DNA from: Oscillospiraceae bacterium
GTDB lineage: Bacteria > Bacillota > Clostridia > Oscillospirales > Oscillospiraceae
Reading direction: 5' to 3'
Assembly (NCBI GenBank): GCA_020860545.1
Contig: JAJBUC010000152.1
Span: 1 to 43,796 of the forward strand
Length of the DNA: 43,796 bases
Shown here: positions 34,828 to 42,432 of the stretch, piece by piece
Position numbering within the stretch: the first letter of the stretch is position 1
Layout of the letters: every line of letters starts with the position of its first letter
Position numbers and translations under genes: made by a program
The notes under the pieces: generated by a model
Databases searched by the model: none
The model's input: the letters and a program-made list of their open reading frames with translations, nothing else
What the model was told of the DNA's origin: nothing

Positions 34828-36189
34828 TTACGACGTCCAGCCGCTTTTGATGAGTGAAAATGCCGCGATCGCATCGCTTTCGTTTATACCGCAATCCCAG
34901 CTGCACGTGTTAAATTCCGCGGCATACAGATACGTCTCCTCCGTGGACGCGTCCGGGCGGAGGGAAAAACGCCCGTCCTGCGCCGCCCGCTTCTGTCTAT
35001 TGCTGCCGGAAAGGGTGTAGATGGTTAAAAACGGCTCCGGCTCGGCGTTCTCGTCCGGCCTATAGGAGAAAATAACGGCGCGCTCGCCCACTTCCGGCTG
35101 GTCTTGCCGCTCGAGCGAAATCTTCCCTTCCCATGCATCGGGCAGGATAAAAAACCACCCGTCGCTTTCATTGTAATAGGTGGTATAAAGTGGATAGACA
35201 TTGCCGGCAGAGTCATATTGCTGCCATAAAACCGCCCAAAAATTCACCACCGTGGTCAGGTTGTCTGTGCTCGCCGGGATGGCTGACGGAATTGGAACCT
35301 CCATAATCCCGTCGCCGTTGATGTCGGTGCTGCTTACCCCGTTATAATAGCGAATGGTGCTTACGCTCGCGCCCTGCTCGGGGTCAAGTGTGATATTCTC
35401 CAGCTTCTCGTTGCGCCAGGCAAAGATATCTATCATGAAGCCGGTCTCTCCATAATGGGACGGCACAAAAAGCGCCGGTGTGTTGTCGCGCAGATAGCCG
35501 GTCAGCACACCGCCCTCCACCGCGCCGCTAATCCCCTTGGATAGCGGCGCGACTGAGTCCAATAGCAGCGTGCCGTCACGCCAATTGTACAGCTCCGCCC
35601 GATCCGCCTCCTCCGCTGCACCGGTCTTGACGATCAGGATCTCCTTTTGTCCGTCGCTGTCAATGTCGTAGATTTTATACGCCGTATAGTCCGAGCGCAT
35701 CAGCTCCACAATCTCTCCATTTTCAATGGAATAGGCGGAAAGCGCGTGCAGCTTGTCCTCCATCTGCCAGCTGACAACCAGCTCCTTGGCAGGGCTGTCG
35801 TTTAAGTCCTCAAAGCTGATGGAGTCAATGGCCGTTCCACTCCCGTCGATCTGGCCGAGCAGCTCATATGCATCACCCTTTTGTGAAAAAATAAAAATTT
35901 TCAGCGGCGTTTCTCCGCTGCTAAAGCGGAAAAAGGCAATGGCCTCCTGTACGCCGTCCCCGGTCAGATCCTGAAGCAGCACAGACTGGATGTACCTCCC
36001 GCTCTGCGGTGTAATGTACTCCCCACCCTGATCGGAAATCTCCTTGATTTCCGTCTGCAGAGCATAGTATTCCGGTGGCGGCTGCGGCATGGCATATAGC
36101 TCATCAACCGAAAGAAACGAGCACCCGCTCAACAACAAAACAAGTGCCAGAAGTAGAAGCCAGCACCGCTTCATCTGCTTTTTTTTCAT
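34828..36189 (-). CDS. Lipoprotein with FG-GAP/VCBS-like repeats
   Basis: No named family recognised. The start is set at the internal ATG giving KKKQMKRCW, a hydrophobic run and lipobox LLSGC (Cys23); the track start adds 22 residues. aaaggg lies upstream. The 453-residue extracytoplasmic part carries at least three Asp/Asn/Gly-rich calcium-type loops: DLTGDGVQE, DIDSDGQKE and DINGDGIME, each preceded by a hydrophobic strand, as in integrin-like beta-propeller (FG-GAP/VCBS) repeats. It is the first gene of a unit with the response regulator and kinase, so it may be an accessory sensor for the kinase or a target of the regulator. The gap to the divergent 36380 gene is 190 bases. Confidence 0.75.
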   Translation of the reverse strand: MKKKQMKRCWLLLLALVLLLSGCSFLSVDELYAMPQPPPEYYALQTEIKEISDQGGEYITPQSGRYIQSVLLQDLTGDGVQEAIAFFRFSSGETPLKIFIFSQKGDAYELLGQIDGSGTAIDSISFEDLNDSPAKELVVSWQMEDKLHALSAYSIENGEIVELMRSDYTAYKIYDIDSDGQKEILIVKTGAAEEADRAELYNWRDGTLLLDSVAPLSKGISGAVEGGVLTGYLRDNTPALFVPSHYGETGFMIDIFAWRNEKLENITLDPEQGASVSTIRYYNGVSSTDINGDGIMEVPIPSAIPASTDNLTTVVNFWAVLWQQYDSAGNVYPLYTTYYNESDGWFFILPDAWEGKISLERQDQPEVGERAVIFSYRPDENAEPEPFLTIYTLSGSNRQKRAAQDGRFSLRPDASTEETYLYAAEFNTCSWDCGINESDAIAAFSLIKSGWTS

Positions 36190-36307
36190 ACGAACGCAGT
36201 CCCTTTCATAGTGATTTCTACATTTTATGTTTTTATCGTGTAATAGCATTATCATAGCACATTACCCGTGCAAATGGTACCGTTAATTTCTGTTTTCTTG
36301 ATGAGCC

Positions 36308-36336
36308 TTGATTCCACGCATGGAAGGTGCTAAAAT
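36308..36336 (+). promoter_or_regulatory. Probable promoter of the zinc-ribbon/beta-helix unit
   Basis: TTGATT (36308-36313) and TAAAAT (36331-36336), spacing 17, with TGC before the -10 (extended -10). The first gene starts about 44 bases downstream with aaagga. Confidence 0.65.
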
Positions 36337-36379
36337 AAGGCATATCGCAAATATATACACAGAAAGGAATAACGCAATT

Positions 36380-36571
36380 ATGACATGGGGTACTTATTAC
36401 TTTTTCTATGACTGCCCGAAATGCGGAAAAAAATACCGCTGCTCGTTTGAGGACATGAGTGAGGAGACCTTTGGCCAATGCCCGGACTGCAAGGTGGAGG
36501 GAACTTTTGTGGGGGAAAGCAAGGATGTTGTCGCGGGCGATACACGCTTTGTGGATTATGAATATGTCTAA
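36380..36571 (+). CDS. Small zinc-ribbon protein
   Basis: A 63-residue protein with two CxxC pairs, DCPKCGKKY and GQCPDCKVE, separated by 18 residues, typical of a single zinc ribbon. No other domain is present. The track start is 24 codons upstream; ATG 36380 gives the compact protein TWGTYYFFYDCPKCGKK, with aaagga about 11 bases before it. Function unknown; similar mini-ribbons may be nucleic-acid or protein binders. It overlaps or abuts the following beta-helix gene, which suggests translational coupling although the products look unrelated (cytoplasmic versus secreted). Confidence 0.7.
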   Translation: MTWGTYYFFYDCPKCGKKYRCSFEDMSEETFGQCPDCKVEGTFVGESKDVVAGDTRFVDYEYV

Positions 36572-37904
36572 GATGAAAAAATTGTTTGGCCTATGCCTGT
36601 CTCTCGTACTGTGTTTCGCTCTGTTTTCCGCCTATCCCAATGCTGCGGATACGGTAATTCCAGCCGTTCCAAGCACCGCCGCCGTGCTGGTGGATGGGGA
36701 ACAAATTGCATTTGAAGCATACACAATTGGCGGAAACAATTTCTTCAAGCTGCGCGACATCGCCTATGTCCTGCGCGATACGCCCTCGGCATTTGAGGTG
36801 CAATGGGATCAAGCCAACAATAGCATCGATTTGCGCTCCAATACAGCATATACACCGGTTGGCGGGGAACTTTCCACAGGATCACAGGGCGCGATCACGC
36901 CGACCGTAACAACCTCACCGATCTATTTAGACGGTAAAAAAATTGATCTGACCGGCTATCAAATCCGCGGCAACAACTACTTTAAGCTCAGAGACCTCGG
37001 TACGCTCTTGGATTTTACCGTAGCGTGGGATGAGGCTGCCACCACAATTCAGATCATCAGCCGCGCCGCGCAAAAGGAAGTGACGGTCTCCACTGTCTCG
37101 GAATTTGTACAGGCAGTCGCATCGAACACCGTCATCCATCTCGCGGCGGGCACCTACGATTTTACGGCGTATAACGAGACGTATCCAAACGGTTACACGA
37201 TTGATGGCATAAGTAACCTCACGATTCTCGGCGCGGAGAACGGTGAGACGGAATTTATAAATACAGACCGCTTCAAAGATATCATCGCCTTTCACAACTG
37301 CTCCACGATACGTGTACAGTCGATCAAGGCGGGCCATACCCCGCAGGAATATGAGTGCGACGCCGGAGTGTTTGACTTCGTGCGCTGTTCCAATGCTGTT
37401 GTGGACAACTGCTATCTGTACGGCTGCGGCAGTGTGGGCATCTCGATTGGGGACAGCACGAACTTTGTCGTGGAAAATACGACCATTACGGATTGCTCCC
37501 TGCGTGGAACTAATATTTATGATTCCAATGAAGTCATTTTTTCCAAGTGTACTCTGACGGAAAACCGCTGCTATGCCGCCCTGATTTCTGTCAGCGCGCG
37601 GTCGTCTGTCGGCACCTCAATCGTCACGTTTACTGACTGCACAATTTCCGACAATCGAAATCTGGAGTGGGAACTGATTGAAGCTGACGGAGCTTGCTCA
37701 CTTGTTTTTAACGATTGCACCATTTCCAATAACGTGCGGGCCGAGGGGCATCTTCCCTATCTATTTAAGATGATCTCAGGCGCATCGGCTGTACTGAACC
37801 GGTGCACCATCACGGGCAACGACATGGGCTATGAATATTACATGGTTGCGCCGGTATACAAGGATTGTGTCGTGAAAGACAATCGCTTTTCCGGAACTGT
37901 ATGA
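36564..37904 (+). CDS. Secreted protein: two copper-amine-oxidase-type stalk domains plus right-handed beta-helix
   Basis: The signal sequence KKLFGLCLSLVLCFALFSA is followed by two stalk repeats of the copper amine oxidase N-terminal type: VLVDGEQIAFEAYTIGGNNF FKLRDIAYVL (about 40-92) and IYLDGKKIDLTGYQIRGNNY FKLRDLGTLL (about 118-166). From about 170 the chain becomes repetitive, with short Asn/Cys/Thr-rich rungs (VVDNCYLYGCGSVGISIG, VENTTITDCSLRGTNIYDSN, VLNRCTITGNDMGYEYYM), a parallel beta-helix of the pectate-lyase/NosD kind. No catalytic motif is identified; a carbohydrate or cell-surface role is plausible. Starts at 36558, 36564 and 36573 are all possible, with no strong ribosome site. 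It is cysteine-rich for a secreted protein, with Cys in repeated rung positions. Confidence 0.82.
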   Translation: MSKMKKLFGLCLSLVLCFALFSAYPNAADTVIPAVPSTAAVLVDGEQIAFEAYTIGGNNFFKLRDIAYVLRDTPSAFEVQWDQANNSIDLRSNTAYTPVGGELSTGSQGAITPTVTTSPIYLDGKKIDLTGYQIRGNNYFKLRDLGTLLDFTVAWDEAATTIQIISRAAQKEVTVSTVSEFVQAVASNTVIHLAAGTYDFTAYNETYPNGYTIDGISNLTILGAENGETEFINTDRFKDIIAFHNCSTIRVQSIKAGHTPQEYECDAGVFDFVRCSNAVVDNCYLYGCGSVGISIGDSTNFVVENTTITDCSLRGTNIYDSNEVIFSKCTLTENRCYAALISVSARSSVGTSIVTFTDCTISDNRNLEWELIEADGACSLVFNDCTISNNVRAEGHLPYLFKMISGASAVLNRCTITGNDMGYEYYMVAPVYKDCVVKDNRFSGTV

Positions 37905-37913
37905 GGGATATTG

Positions 37914-38999
37914 ATGGAGCAAAAAGAATATGATATCGCAATTATCGGCTTAGGCCCTGCCGGGGCGGTGCTGGCAAAGCATCTGGACAAACGCCTGAAG
38001 GTCGTCGCCATAGATAAGAAATCCAGCGGGGACGGGGGCTTTACCAAGCCCTGCGGAGGTATGCTCGCGCCTGACGCGCAGGAATCCTTCTCCCGCTTTA
38101 ATATGACGCTGCCAAAAGACCTTCTTGTCGATCCACAGATTTTCAGTGTAAAGACCATTGATCTGGAAAATAACCTGACCCGGCACTACCAGCGGCACTA
38201 TATCAATATGGATCGTGACAAATTCGACCGCTGGCTGATCAGTATGATCCCTCCAAACATTGAGGTGAGGCAGAATGTTACCTGCACAAGCGTCGCGCGG
38301 CTGGATAACGGCTTTGCAATCACCTATCTGCAGGACGGCAGGAAAACTGTCCTGACTGCCAAATACGTCGTAGGCGCGGACGGCGCCAATTCTATTGTCC
38401 GCCGCTGCCTTTATCCGGATTTCAAGATCAATACCTTTCTGGCAATACAGCAATGGTTTCAGGATGAGCACCCTTCCCCATTTTACTCCTGCATCTTTGC
38501 CCCGGAAATCACCAATTCCTATGGTTGGGGGCTGACGAAGGATGACTGCTTCATCTTTGGCGGTGCGTTTGACCTCAAAACAGGCAAGCGGGATTTTGAG
38601 GCTCTCAAGCAAAAGCTCAAGCCCCACGGCTTCCTGCTCGATCATCCGGTCAAAACGGAAGCGTGCCTGGTGCTATGCCCCTTTGGCCCGCGGAACCATT
38701 GTTACGGTACTCATGGAGCGTTTTTTATCGGCGAGGCCGCTGGATTTATCAGTCCGAGCTCATTAGAAGGCATCAGTTATGCCATTGACAGCGCCTATCT
38801 GCTCTCCCAATGCCTCAACACACACTCGGATCCCAATATGGCATACCGCTATAAAACACGTAAAATACGCCTCAAGCTTTTTTTCAAGTATGCCAAACAC
38901 CCATTTATGTATCACCCATTTTTACGCAAACTGGTGATGAAAAGCGGTGTCTCCAGTATTAATATGGTGGTTGCGGAAGACGAAAATGCGGCAACCTAG
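37914..38999 (+). CDS. FAD-dependent oxidoreductase, geranylgeranyl-reductase-like
   Basis: Flavoprotein of the p-hydroxybenzoate-hydroxylase fold, closest in motif to the geranylgeranyl reductase family. N-terminal dinucleotide motif DIAIIGLGPAGAVLAKHL, the family motif KPCGGMLAPDA (KPCGG), FAD motif VVGADGANSIVRR and second FAD motif FFIGEAAGFISPSSLEGISY. Substrate is unknown; it could reduce a prenyl, quinone or lipid double bond, or act as a monooxygenase-like oxidoreductase. At 361 residues it is slightly short for the family. Start ATG 37914 follows gaggg by about 6 bases; the track start is the TTG before it. It lies 9 bases after the beta-helix gene. Confidence 0.86.
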   Translation: MEQKEYDIAIIGLGPAGAVLAKHLDKRLKVVAIDKKSSGDGGFTKPCGGMLAPDAQESFSRFNMTLPKDLLVDPQIFSVKTIDLENNLTRHYQRHYINMDRDKFDRWLISMIPPNIEVRQNVTCTSVARLDNGFAITYLQDGRKTVLTAKYVVGADGANSIVRRCLYPDFKINTFLAIQQWFQDEHPSPFYSCIFAPEITNSYGWGLTKDDCFIFGGAFDLKTGKRDFEALKQKLKPHGFLLDHPVKTEACLVLCPFGPRNHCYGTHGAFFIGEAAGFISPSSLEGISYAIDSAYLLSQCLNTHSDPNMAYRYKTRKIRLKLFFKYAKHPFMYHPFLRKLVMKSGVSSINMVVAEDENAAT

Positions 39000-39063
39000 C
39001 ATCATGAATCAAGAAAAAAGCGGCATACTATGCATATAAAACGGCAATGCAGGAGGTGCTATT

Positions 39064-39831
39064 ATGCGCATTGCAATCATTACCGGCGCATCCTCCGGTA
39101 TCGGGCGTGCTTTCGCCAAATACGTGGCGGAATATGATGAGATTGACGTACTCTGGCTCGTTGCAAGGCGGCGGGAACGCCTTGAGGCGCTCTGCAAAGA
39201 GCTGCCAAAACCGGCGCGCATTTTGGAATATGATCTGACGGAGCAGGAGAGCATTCGGGCTATCCGCGCGCTGCTCGAGCAGGAGTCGCCGGAGGTCGGC
39301 TATCTCATCAATGCCGCAGGTTTCGGAAAGTTCTCCACCTACGCAGACCTCACCCTGCAGGAGACAAACGACATGATCGACCTCAACTGCAAGGCCTGCG
39401 TCGACCTGACCGTCGCCTCCATCCCTTATATGCGCCGCGGCTCCCGCATTCTGGAGATTGTCTCCACGTCCGCATTTCAGCCCTTGCCGGGCTTAAATAT
39501 CTACGCATCCACCAAGGCCTTTCTGCTCCACTACACCCGTGCGCTGCGCTGGGAGCTTTGGGGAAAAGGCATCTGGGCAACGGCAGTATGCCCCTACTGG
39601 GTGAAAACCGAGTTTATGGAGGTGGCGAAGGACACGAAAAACGGCAATACCGTGCGCTTTTTCCCCTTTGCCTCCACACCACAGGCCATTGCCCGGCGTG
39701 CGCTGCGTTTAAACCGCATGGGCGTCGCGGTTGCCACCTGTTCTGTCCCAGGCATCATTCAGCGATTCTTCACAAAGATCATACCACACTGCCTGATTAT
39801 GGGCATTTGGACCTTGACCAGAAAATTATAA
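39064..39831 (+). CDS. Short-chain dehydrogenase/reductase
   Basis: Classical SDR of 255 residues. Cofactor motif TGASSGIGRA at residues 7-16 with VARRRERL at the second strand (basic residues suggest NADP(H)), NAAG motif INAAGFGKF, active-site Ser near ISTSAFQ-like VSTSAFQPLPG, and YASTK with the catalytic Tyr and Lys. Substrate unknown. The C terminus ends in hydrophobic, basic sequence (IIQRFFTKIIPHCLIMGIW) that may contact the membrane, as in some lipid SDRs. GGAGG lies 7 bases before the ATG. It follows the flavoprotein gene by 64 bases and may act on a related substrate. Confidence 0.92.
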   Translation: MRIAIITGASSGIGRAFAKYVAEYDEIDVLWLVARRRERLEALCKELPKPARILEYDLTEQESIRAIRALLEQESPEVGYLINAAGFGKFSTYADLTLQETNDMIDLNCKACVDLTVASIPYMRRGSRILEIVSTSAFQPLPGLNIYASTKAFLLHYTRALRWELWGKGIWATAVCPYWVKTEFMEVAKDTKNGNTVRFFPFASTPQAIARRALRLNRMGVAVATCSVPGIIQRFFTKIIPHCLIMGIWTLTRKL

Positions 39832-39837
39832 TACTAC

Positions 39838-39881
39838 TCTCCAATTGAATGAGTCAATTGGAGAGGCGGCACGTCTCATAA
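39838..39881. repeat. Hairpin followed by the 16-mer shared with 6508
   Basis: Hairpin tctccaattga / tcaattggaga (39838-39848, 39854-39864) is followed at once by gcggcacgtctcataa (39866-39881), identical to 6508-6523. Both copies lie in convergent gaps, after a short hairpin and before another inverted repeat. Confidence 0.55.
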
Positions 39882-39898
39882 GCACGGAGACTAGTATA

Positions 39899-39960
39899 AG
39901 CAAAACAGGGCCGACGCTTCGGAATCCGCAGGATTCCATATGCGTCGGCCCTGTTTTGCT
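39899..39960. terminator. Bidirectional terminator between the SDR gene and lpdD
   Basis: 19-base arms agcaaaacagggccgacgc (39899-39917) and their complement (39942-39960), with an inner ggaatcc/ggattcc stem. It lies between convergent genes, 16 bases from the lpdD stop. No long T-run follows on either side, but T-rich sequence forms the stem base (tttt before gct). Confidence 0.7.
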
Positions 39961-39976
39961 ATTCCATTCGTATGCC

Positions 39977-40345
39977 CTATTCCGGCACAAGCTGCTTACA
40001 TATCTTTTCCAGAAGCTCCTCAACCAAGGAGAGAATGAGGGCAATATTGTCTCCGGATAGATTGTCGTAATGCACGCCGCAGACAACAACCACCTTTTTC
40101 CCAAAGCGTGCGGACAGGGCCTCGGCAATCTGATTGCCGACAAAGTGATCCTTATGACCGGGATAGCAAAAGGTAGAGACCGTGGCACTCATGTCGGCCG
40201 CATCGGCCAGACTGGGGCGCGGGGTTGCCATGCTGACGCTCCCAATATGGGCCGCGCCTCCGGTCACCAGCACAAGGAGATCTTCACCCACCCACGACGC
40301 TTCCGCGCGGATAGCAAACCCCTCCCGTTCCGCCTGACAGGCCAT
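39977..40345 (-). CDS. lpdD: LpdD-like accessory subunit of a UbiD-type decarboxylase
   Basis: A 122-residue protein of the LpdD (gallate decarboxylase subunit D) family, which Pfam describes as a prenylated-flavin chaperone-like domain. Recognisable stretches are LVTGGAAHIGSVSMATPRPS, VSTFCYPGHKDHFVGNQIAE and VVVVCGVHYDNLSGDNI. The start is the ATG at 40345, because gaggtg lies 6 bases upstream; the track start (GTG) is within that site. In known loci lpdD belongs with the catalytic LpdC and UbiX-like LpdB, as here. It probably helps deliver or hold prenylated FMN. It lies 79 bases after ubiD, across a strong hairpin. Confidence 0.85.
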   Translation of the reverse strand: MACQAEREGFAIRAEASWVGEDLLVLVTGGAAHIGSVSMATPRPSLADAADMSATVSTFCYPGHKDHFVGNQIAEALSARFGKKVVVVCGVHYDNLSGDNIALILSLVEELLEKICKQLVPE

Positions 40346-40374
40346 AAACAGCACCTCATTTTCTTTGGAGTATT

Positions 40375-40411
40375 GGGGACGCCCGCGTGCTGTATCAACA
40401 CGGGCGTCCCC
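40375..40411 (-). repeat. Intercistronic hairpin between ubiD and lpdD
   Basis: An 11-bp perfect stem ggggacgcccg / cgggcgtcccc (40375-40385, 40401-40411) without a T-run on the minus strand. It is more likely an mRNA-stability or processing element than a terminator. Confidence 0.6.
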
Positions 40412-40424
40412 TTCCTGTCATGAA

Positions 40425-41885
40425 TTAGAGATCGGGTACGTATTTCTTGTAGTCCATATCCAGGAACTTTGAGCGCTCGAACTTAGCCTTCATACCAAAC
40501 GGAACCGTACAGTCGAAGATCGTCTTACAGGAGATGCCGCGGTCGGCGATCAGCGGGCTATACTCCGGTGTTTCCGACGGATCCAGCGGGTGACAGCGCA
40601 CGCCGGGAATAAAGATCGTGTCAATATTCCCTTGGAATCTCGTGTTCATGGCCCAGATGACATCGTTCATGTCAAACGGGTCGACATCGTCATCGACAAG
40701 GAAGACATGCTTGAGCTCCGGGAAGGCGCTGAACGCGAGCAGCGCGGCCTGGCGCTGACGGCCCTCGTCGCTGGGAATGGATTTCTTGAACTGAAGAACC
40801 GCCATATACTTTCCACCGCCGGGTGATGCCGCATAGACATTGAGCAGGCGGCCGGGCATCGCCTTTTCCACCATGCTGAGAATGCTCGCCTCGGTGGGGA
40901 TACCGGCCATGCTGACATGCTCCTCGCTCGGTCCGATGCACGTCTGGAGAATCGGATTTTTACGGTGGGTAACCGATTTGATCTTAATCATGGGGACGGA
41001 CGCCGCGCCGCCGGTATAGCCGGGGAACTCGGGCATGGCCTTGCCGGTGTTGCTGTTCTTGTCCTCCGCCGCGCGGAAATTCGGAATCATCTCGCCCTCG
41101 ATGACATACTCCGCGTTTGCGATACACTTGGAGTTGATGGTAAGGCACTTTGTCAGCTCAACCGCCTTGCCGCGGATGGCACCTGCAATGCTGAGCTCAT
41201 TGAAGCCAAACGGTGTCGTGGGGGGCTCAAAGCCGGCGGCAATATCAATGGCGGGGTCAACGCCGATGCTCACGGAGATGGGCCAGGGCTTGTCGGCCTT
41301 TTCCGCCTTCTCAAACATCGCGCCCAGATGACGTGCACCGGGGGTGATCCACATGGACATCTCATCCTCACTCTGCAGGCAGAGGCGGTGGATGGTTACG
41401 TCGGACTCGCCGGTCTCCGGATCTTCGCCGTAGCAGACACCCATGGTCACATAGGGGCCTGCATCTTCAGGGGTATTGGTCGGGGCGGGCCCACTTTTAC
41501 GTATATGAAATCCGGGATCGGTTGCCTTGTAGATCACTTCCTGACAGAGCGCCTTCTCATTCGGGATCACAATCGGATAAATGGCCTTTGTTACACTGTC
41601 CTTCAGGAGGAAGCCCAGCTTTTCAGGCTCAGTTTCCAGCATCAGGGCGACGCGCTTGCGGCTGGCCAGGGTGCCAATCAGGACCTTGGCATCGGGATGC
41701 CCGTTGACCTTGTTGAACATCAGCGCGGGGCCTTCCTTCGTCGGGCGCTTCACGGTGCCGCCGGCACCGACATAACGATAGATGCCGGAAATCTCAGCGT
41801 GGCATTCCACAGGCTCATTGCACTCTGCATATTGGCCGGGATTCGCTTTCATAATTTCAATCGCGCGTCTCAGATCGTATTCCAT
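40425..41885 (-). CDS. ubiD: UbiD family hydroxyaryl-acid decarboxylase (LpdC-like)
   Basis: Prenyl-FMN-dependent non-oxidative (de)carboxylase of 486 residues. Recognisable stretches: YRYVGAGGTVKRPTKEGPAL, APTNTPEDAGPYVTMGVCYG, SDVTIHRLCLQ (the conserved Arg is R167), EPPTTPFGFNELSIAGAIRG, NAEYVIEGEM (acidic active-site candidates E259/E263), GPSEEHVSMAGIPTEASIL, and VDPFDMNDVIWAMNTRFQG. The resemblance is strongest to gallate decarboxylase LpdC and 4-hydroxybenzoate/protocatechuate decarboxylases; the exact substrate cannot be read from sequence. The track start adds 9 residues; ATG 41885 follows AGGAGG by 6 bases. Its neighbours are lpdD downstream, idi 23 bases upstream, then ubiX and a transporter. 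Confidence 0.95.
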   Translation of the reverse strand: MEYDLRRAIEIMKANPGQYAECNEPVECHAEISGIYRYVGAGGTVKRPTKEGPALMFNKVNGHPDAKVLIGTLASRKRVALMLETEPEKLGFLLKDSVTKAIYPIVIPNEKALCQEVIYKATDPGFHIRKSGPAPTNTPEDAGPYVTMGVCYGEDPETGESDVTIHRLCLQSEDEMSMWITPGARHLGAMFEKAEKADKPWPISVSIGVDPAIDIAAGFEPPTTPFGFNELSIAGAIRGKAVELTKCLTINSKCIANAEYVIEGEMIPNFRAAEDKNSNTGKAMPEFPGYTGGAASVPMIKIKSVTHRKNPILQTCIGPSEEHVSMAGIPTEASILSMVEKAMPGRLLNVYAASPGGGKYMAVLQFKKSIPSDEGRQRQAALLAFSAFPELKHVFLVDDDVDPFDMNDVIWAMNTRFQGNIDTIFIPGVRCHPLDPSETPEYSPLIADRGISCKTIFDCTVPFGMKAKFERSKFLDMDYKKYVPDL

Positions 41886-41908
41886 AATAATCCTCCTAAA
41901 TGATGCAT

Positions 41909-42430
41909 TCATTTATTTTTGTATATTGTCTCTATGACTCGCGGGGCACATATCAGAAACCAGGGGGCATATTGCTCCGGCTCGGTGCGCATATCATCCA
42001 GCAGTATCGGGATGCTGACCCATTGCAGCACATCGACTTCCTCCGGATTGGCTTTTATGTCCCCATGGTATTCCCCAAGAAAAACATGGTCATATTCATA
42101 CTCATATAGCCCGTGGTCCAGCCGGGCAAAATAGGTAAACGCGTGGTGATGGACAAGCTTCACAGGGGTCGCCCCCGTCTCCTCCCTGAGGCGGCGCGCA
42201 GCACACTCCTCCAGCGCTTCGCCGGGGCGCGGATGCGAGCAGCAGGCGTTTGCCCATAACCCGCCGCAATGATATTTGTGCGCGGCACGCCGCTGCACGA
42301 GCAGCCGATCCTCCTGATACAGAAAAACGGAAAATGCCCGGTGCAGCTGCGGCGTACGGTGCGCCTGCATTTTTGGCATGGTACCAATCGGCCGATCCAG
42401 TAAATCCACCAGAATCACGTCCGGTTCCAT
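41909..42430 (-). CDS. idi: Isopentenyl-diphosphate delta-isomerase, type I
   Basis: Nudix-fold enzyme interconverting isopentenyl and dimethylallyl diphosphate. The family core is clear: THRAFSVFL-like LHRAFSVFLYQEDRLLVQRR, HKYHCGGLWANACCSHPRPG (active-site Cys64, metal His), the Nudix-type helix AARRLREETGA, and LYEYEYDHVFLGEYHG (catalytic Glu region). Start ATG 42430 is 2 bases after the ubiX stop; the track start lies in ubiX. 173 residues is normal. Clostridia usually rely on IspH for both isomers or on the unrelated type II isomerase, so type I here is notable. Between ubiX and ubiD it probably feeds dimethylallyl precursor to prenyl-FMN synthesis (inference). Confidence 0.94.
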   Translation of the reverse strand: MEPDVILVDLLDRPIGTMPKMQAHRTPQLHRAFSVFLYQEDRLLVQRRAAHKYHCGGLWANACCSHPRPGEALEECAARRLREETGATPVKLVHHHAFTYFARLDHGLYEYEYDHVFLGEYHGDIKANPEEVDVLQWVSIPILLDDMRTEPEQYAPWFLICAPRVIETIYKNK

Positions 42431-42432
42431 TG

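Noticed and set aside
39826-40188. 120-aa minus-strand ORF overlapping the terminator and lpdD
   Set aside because: It reads through a terminator hairpin and out of frame with lpdD, whose family motifs are clear.
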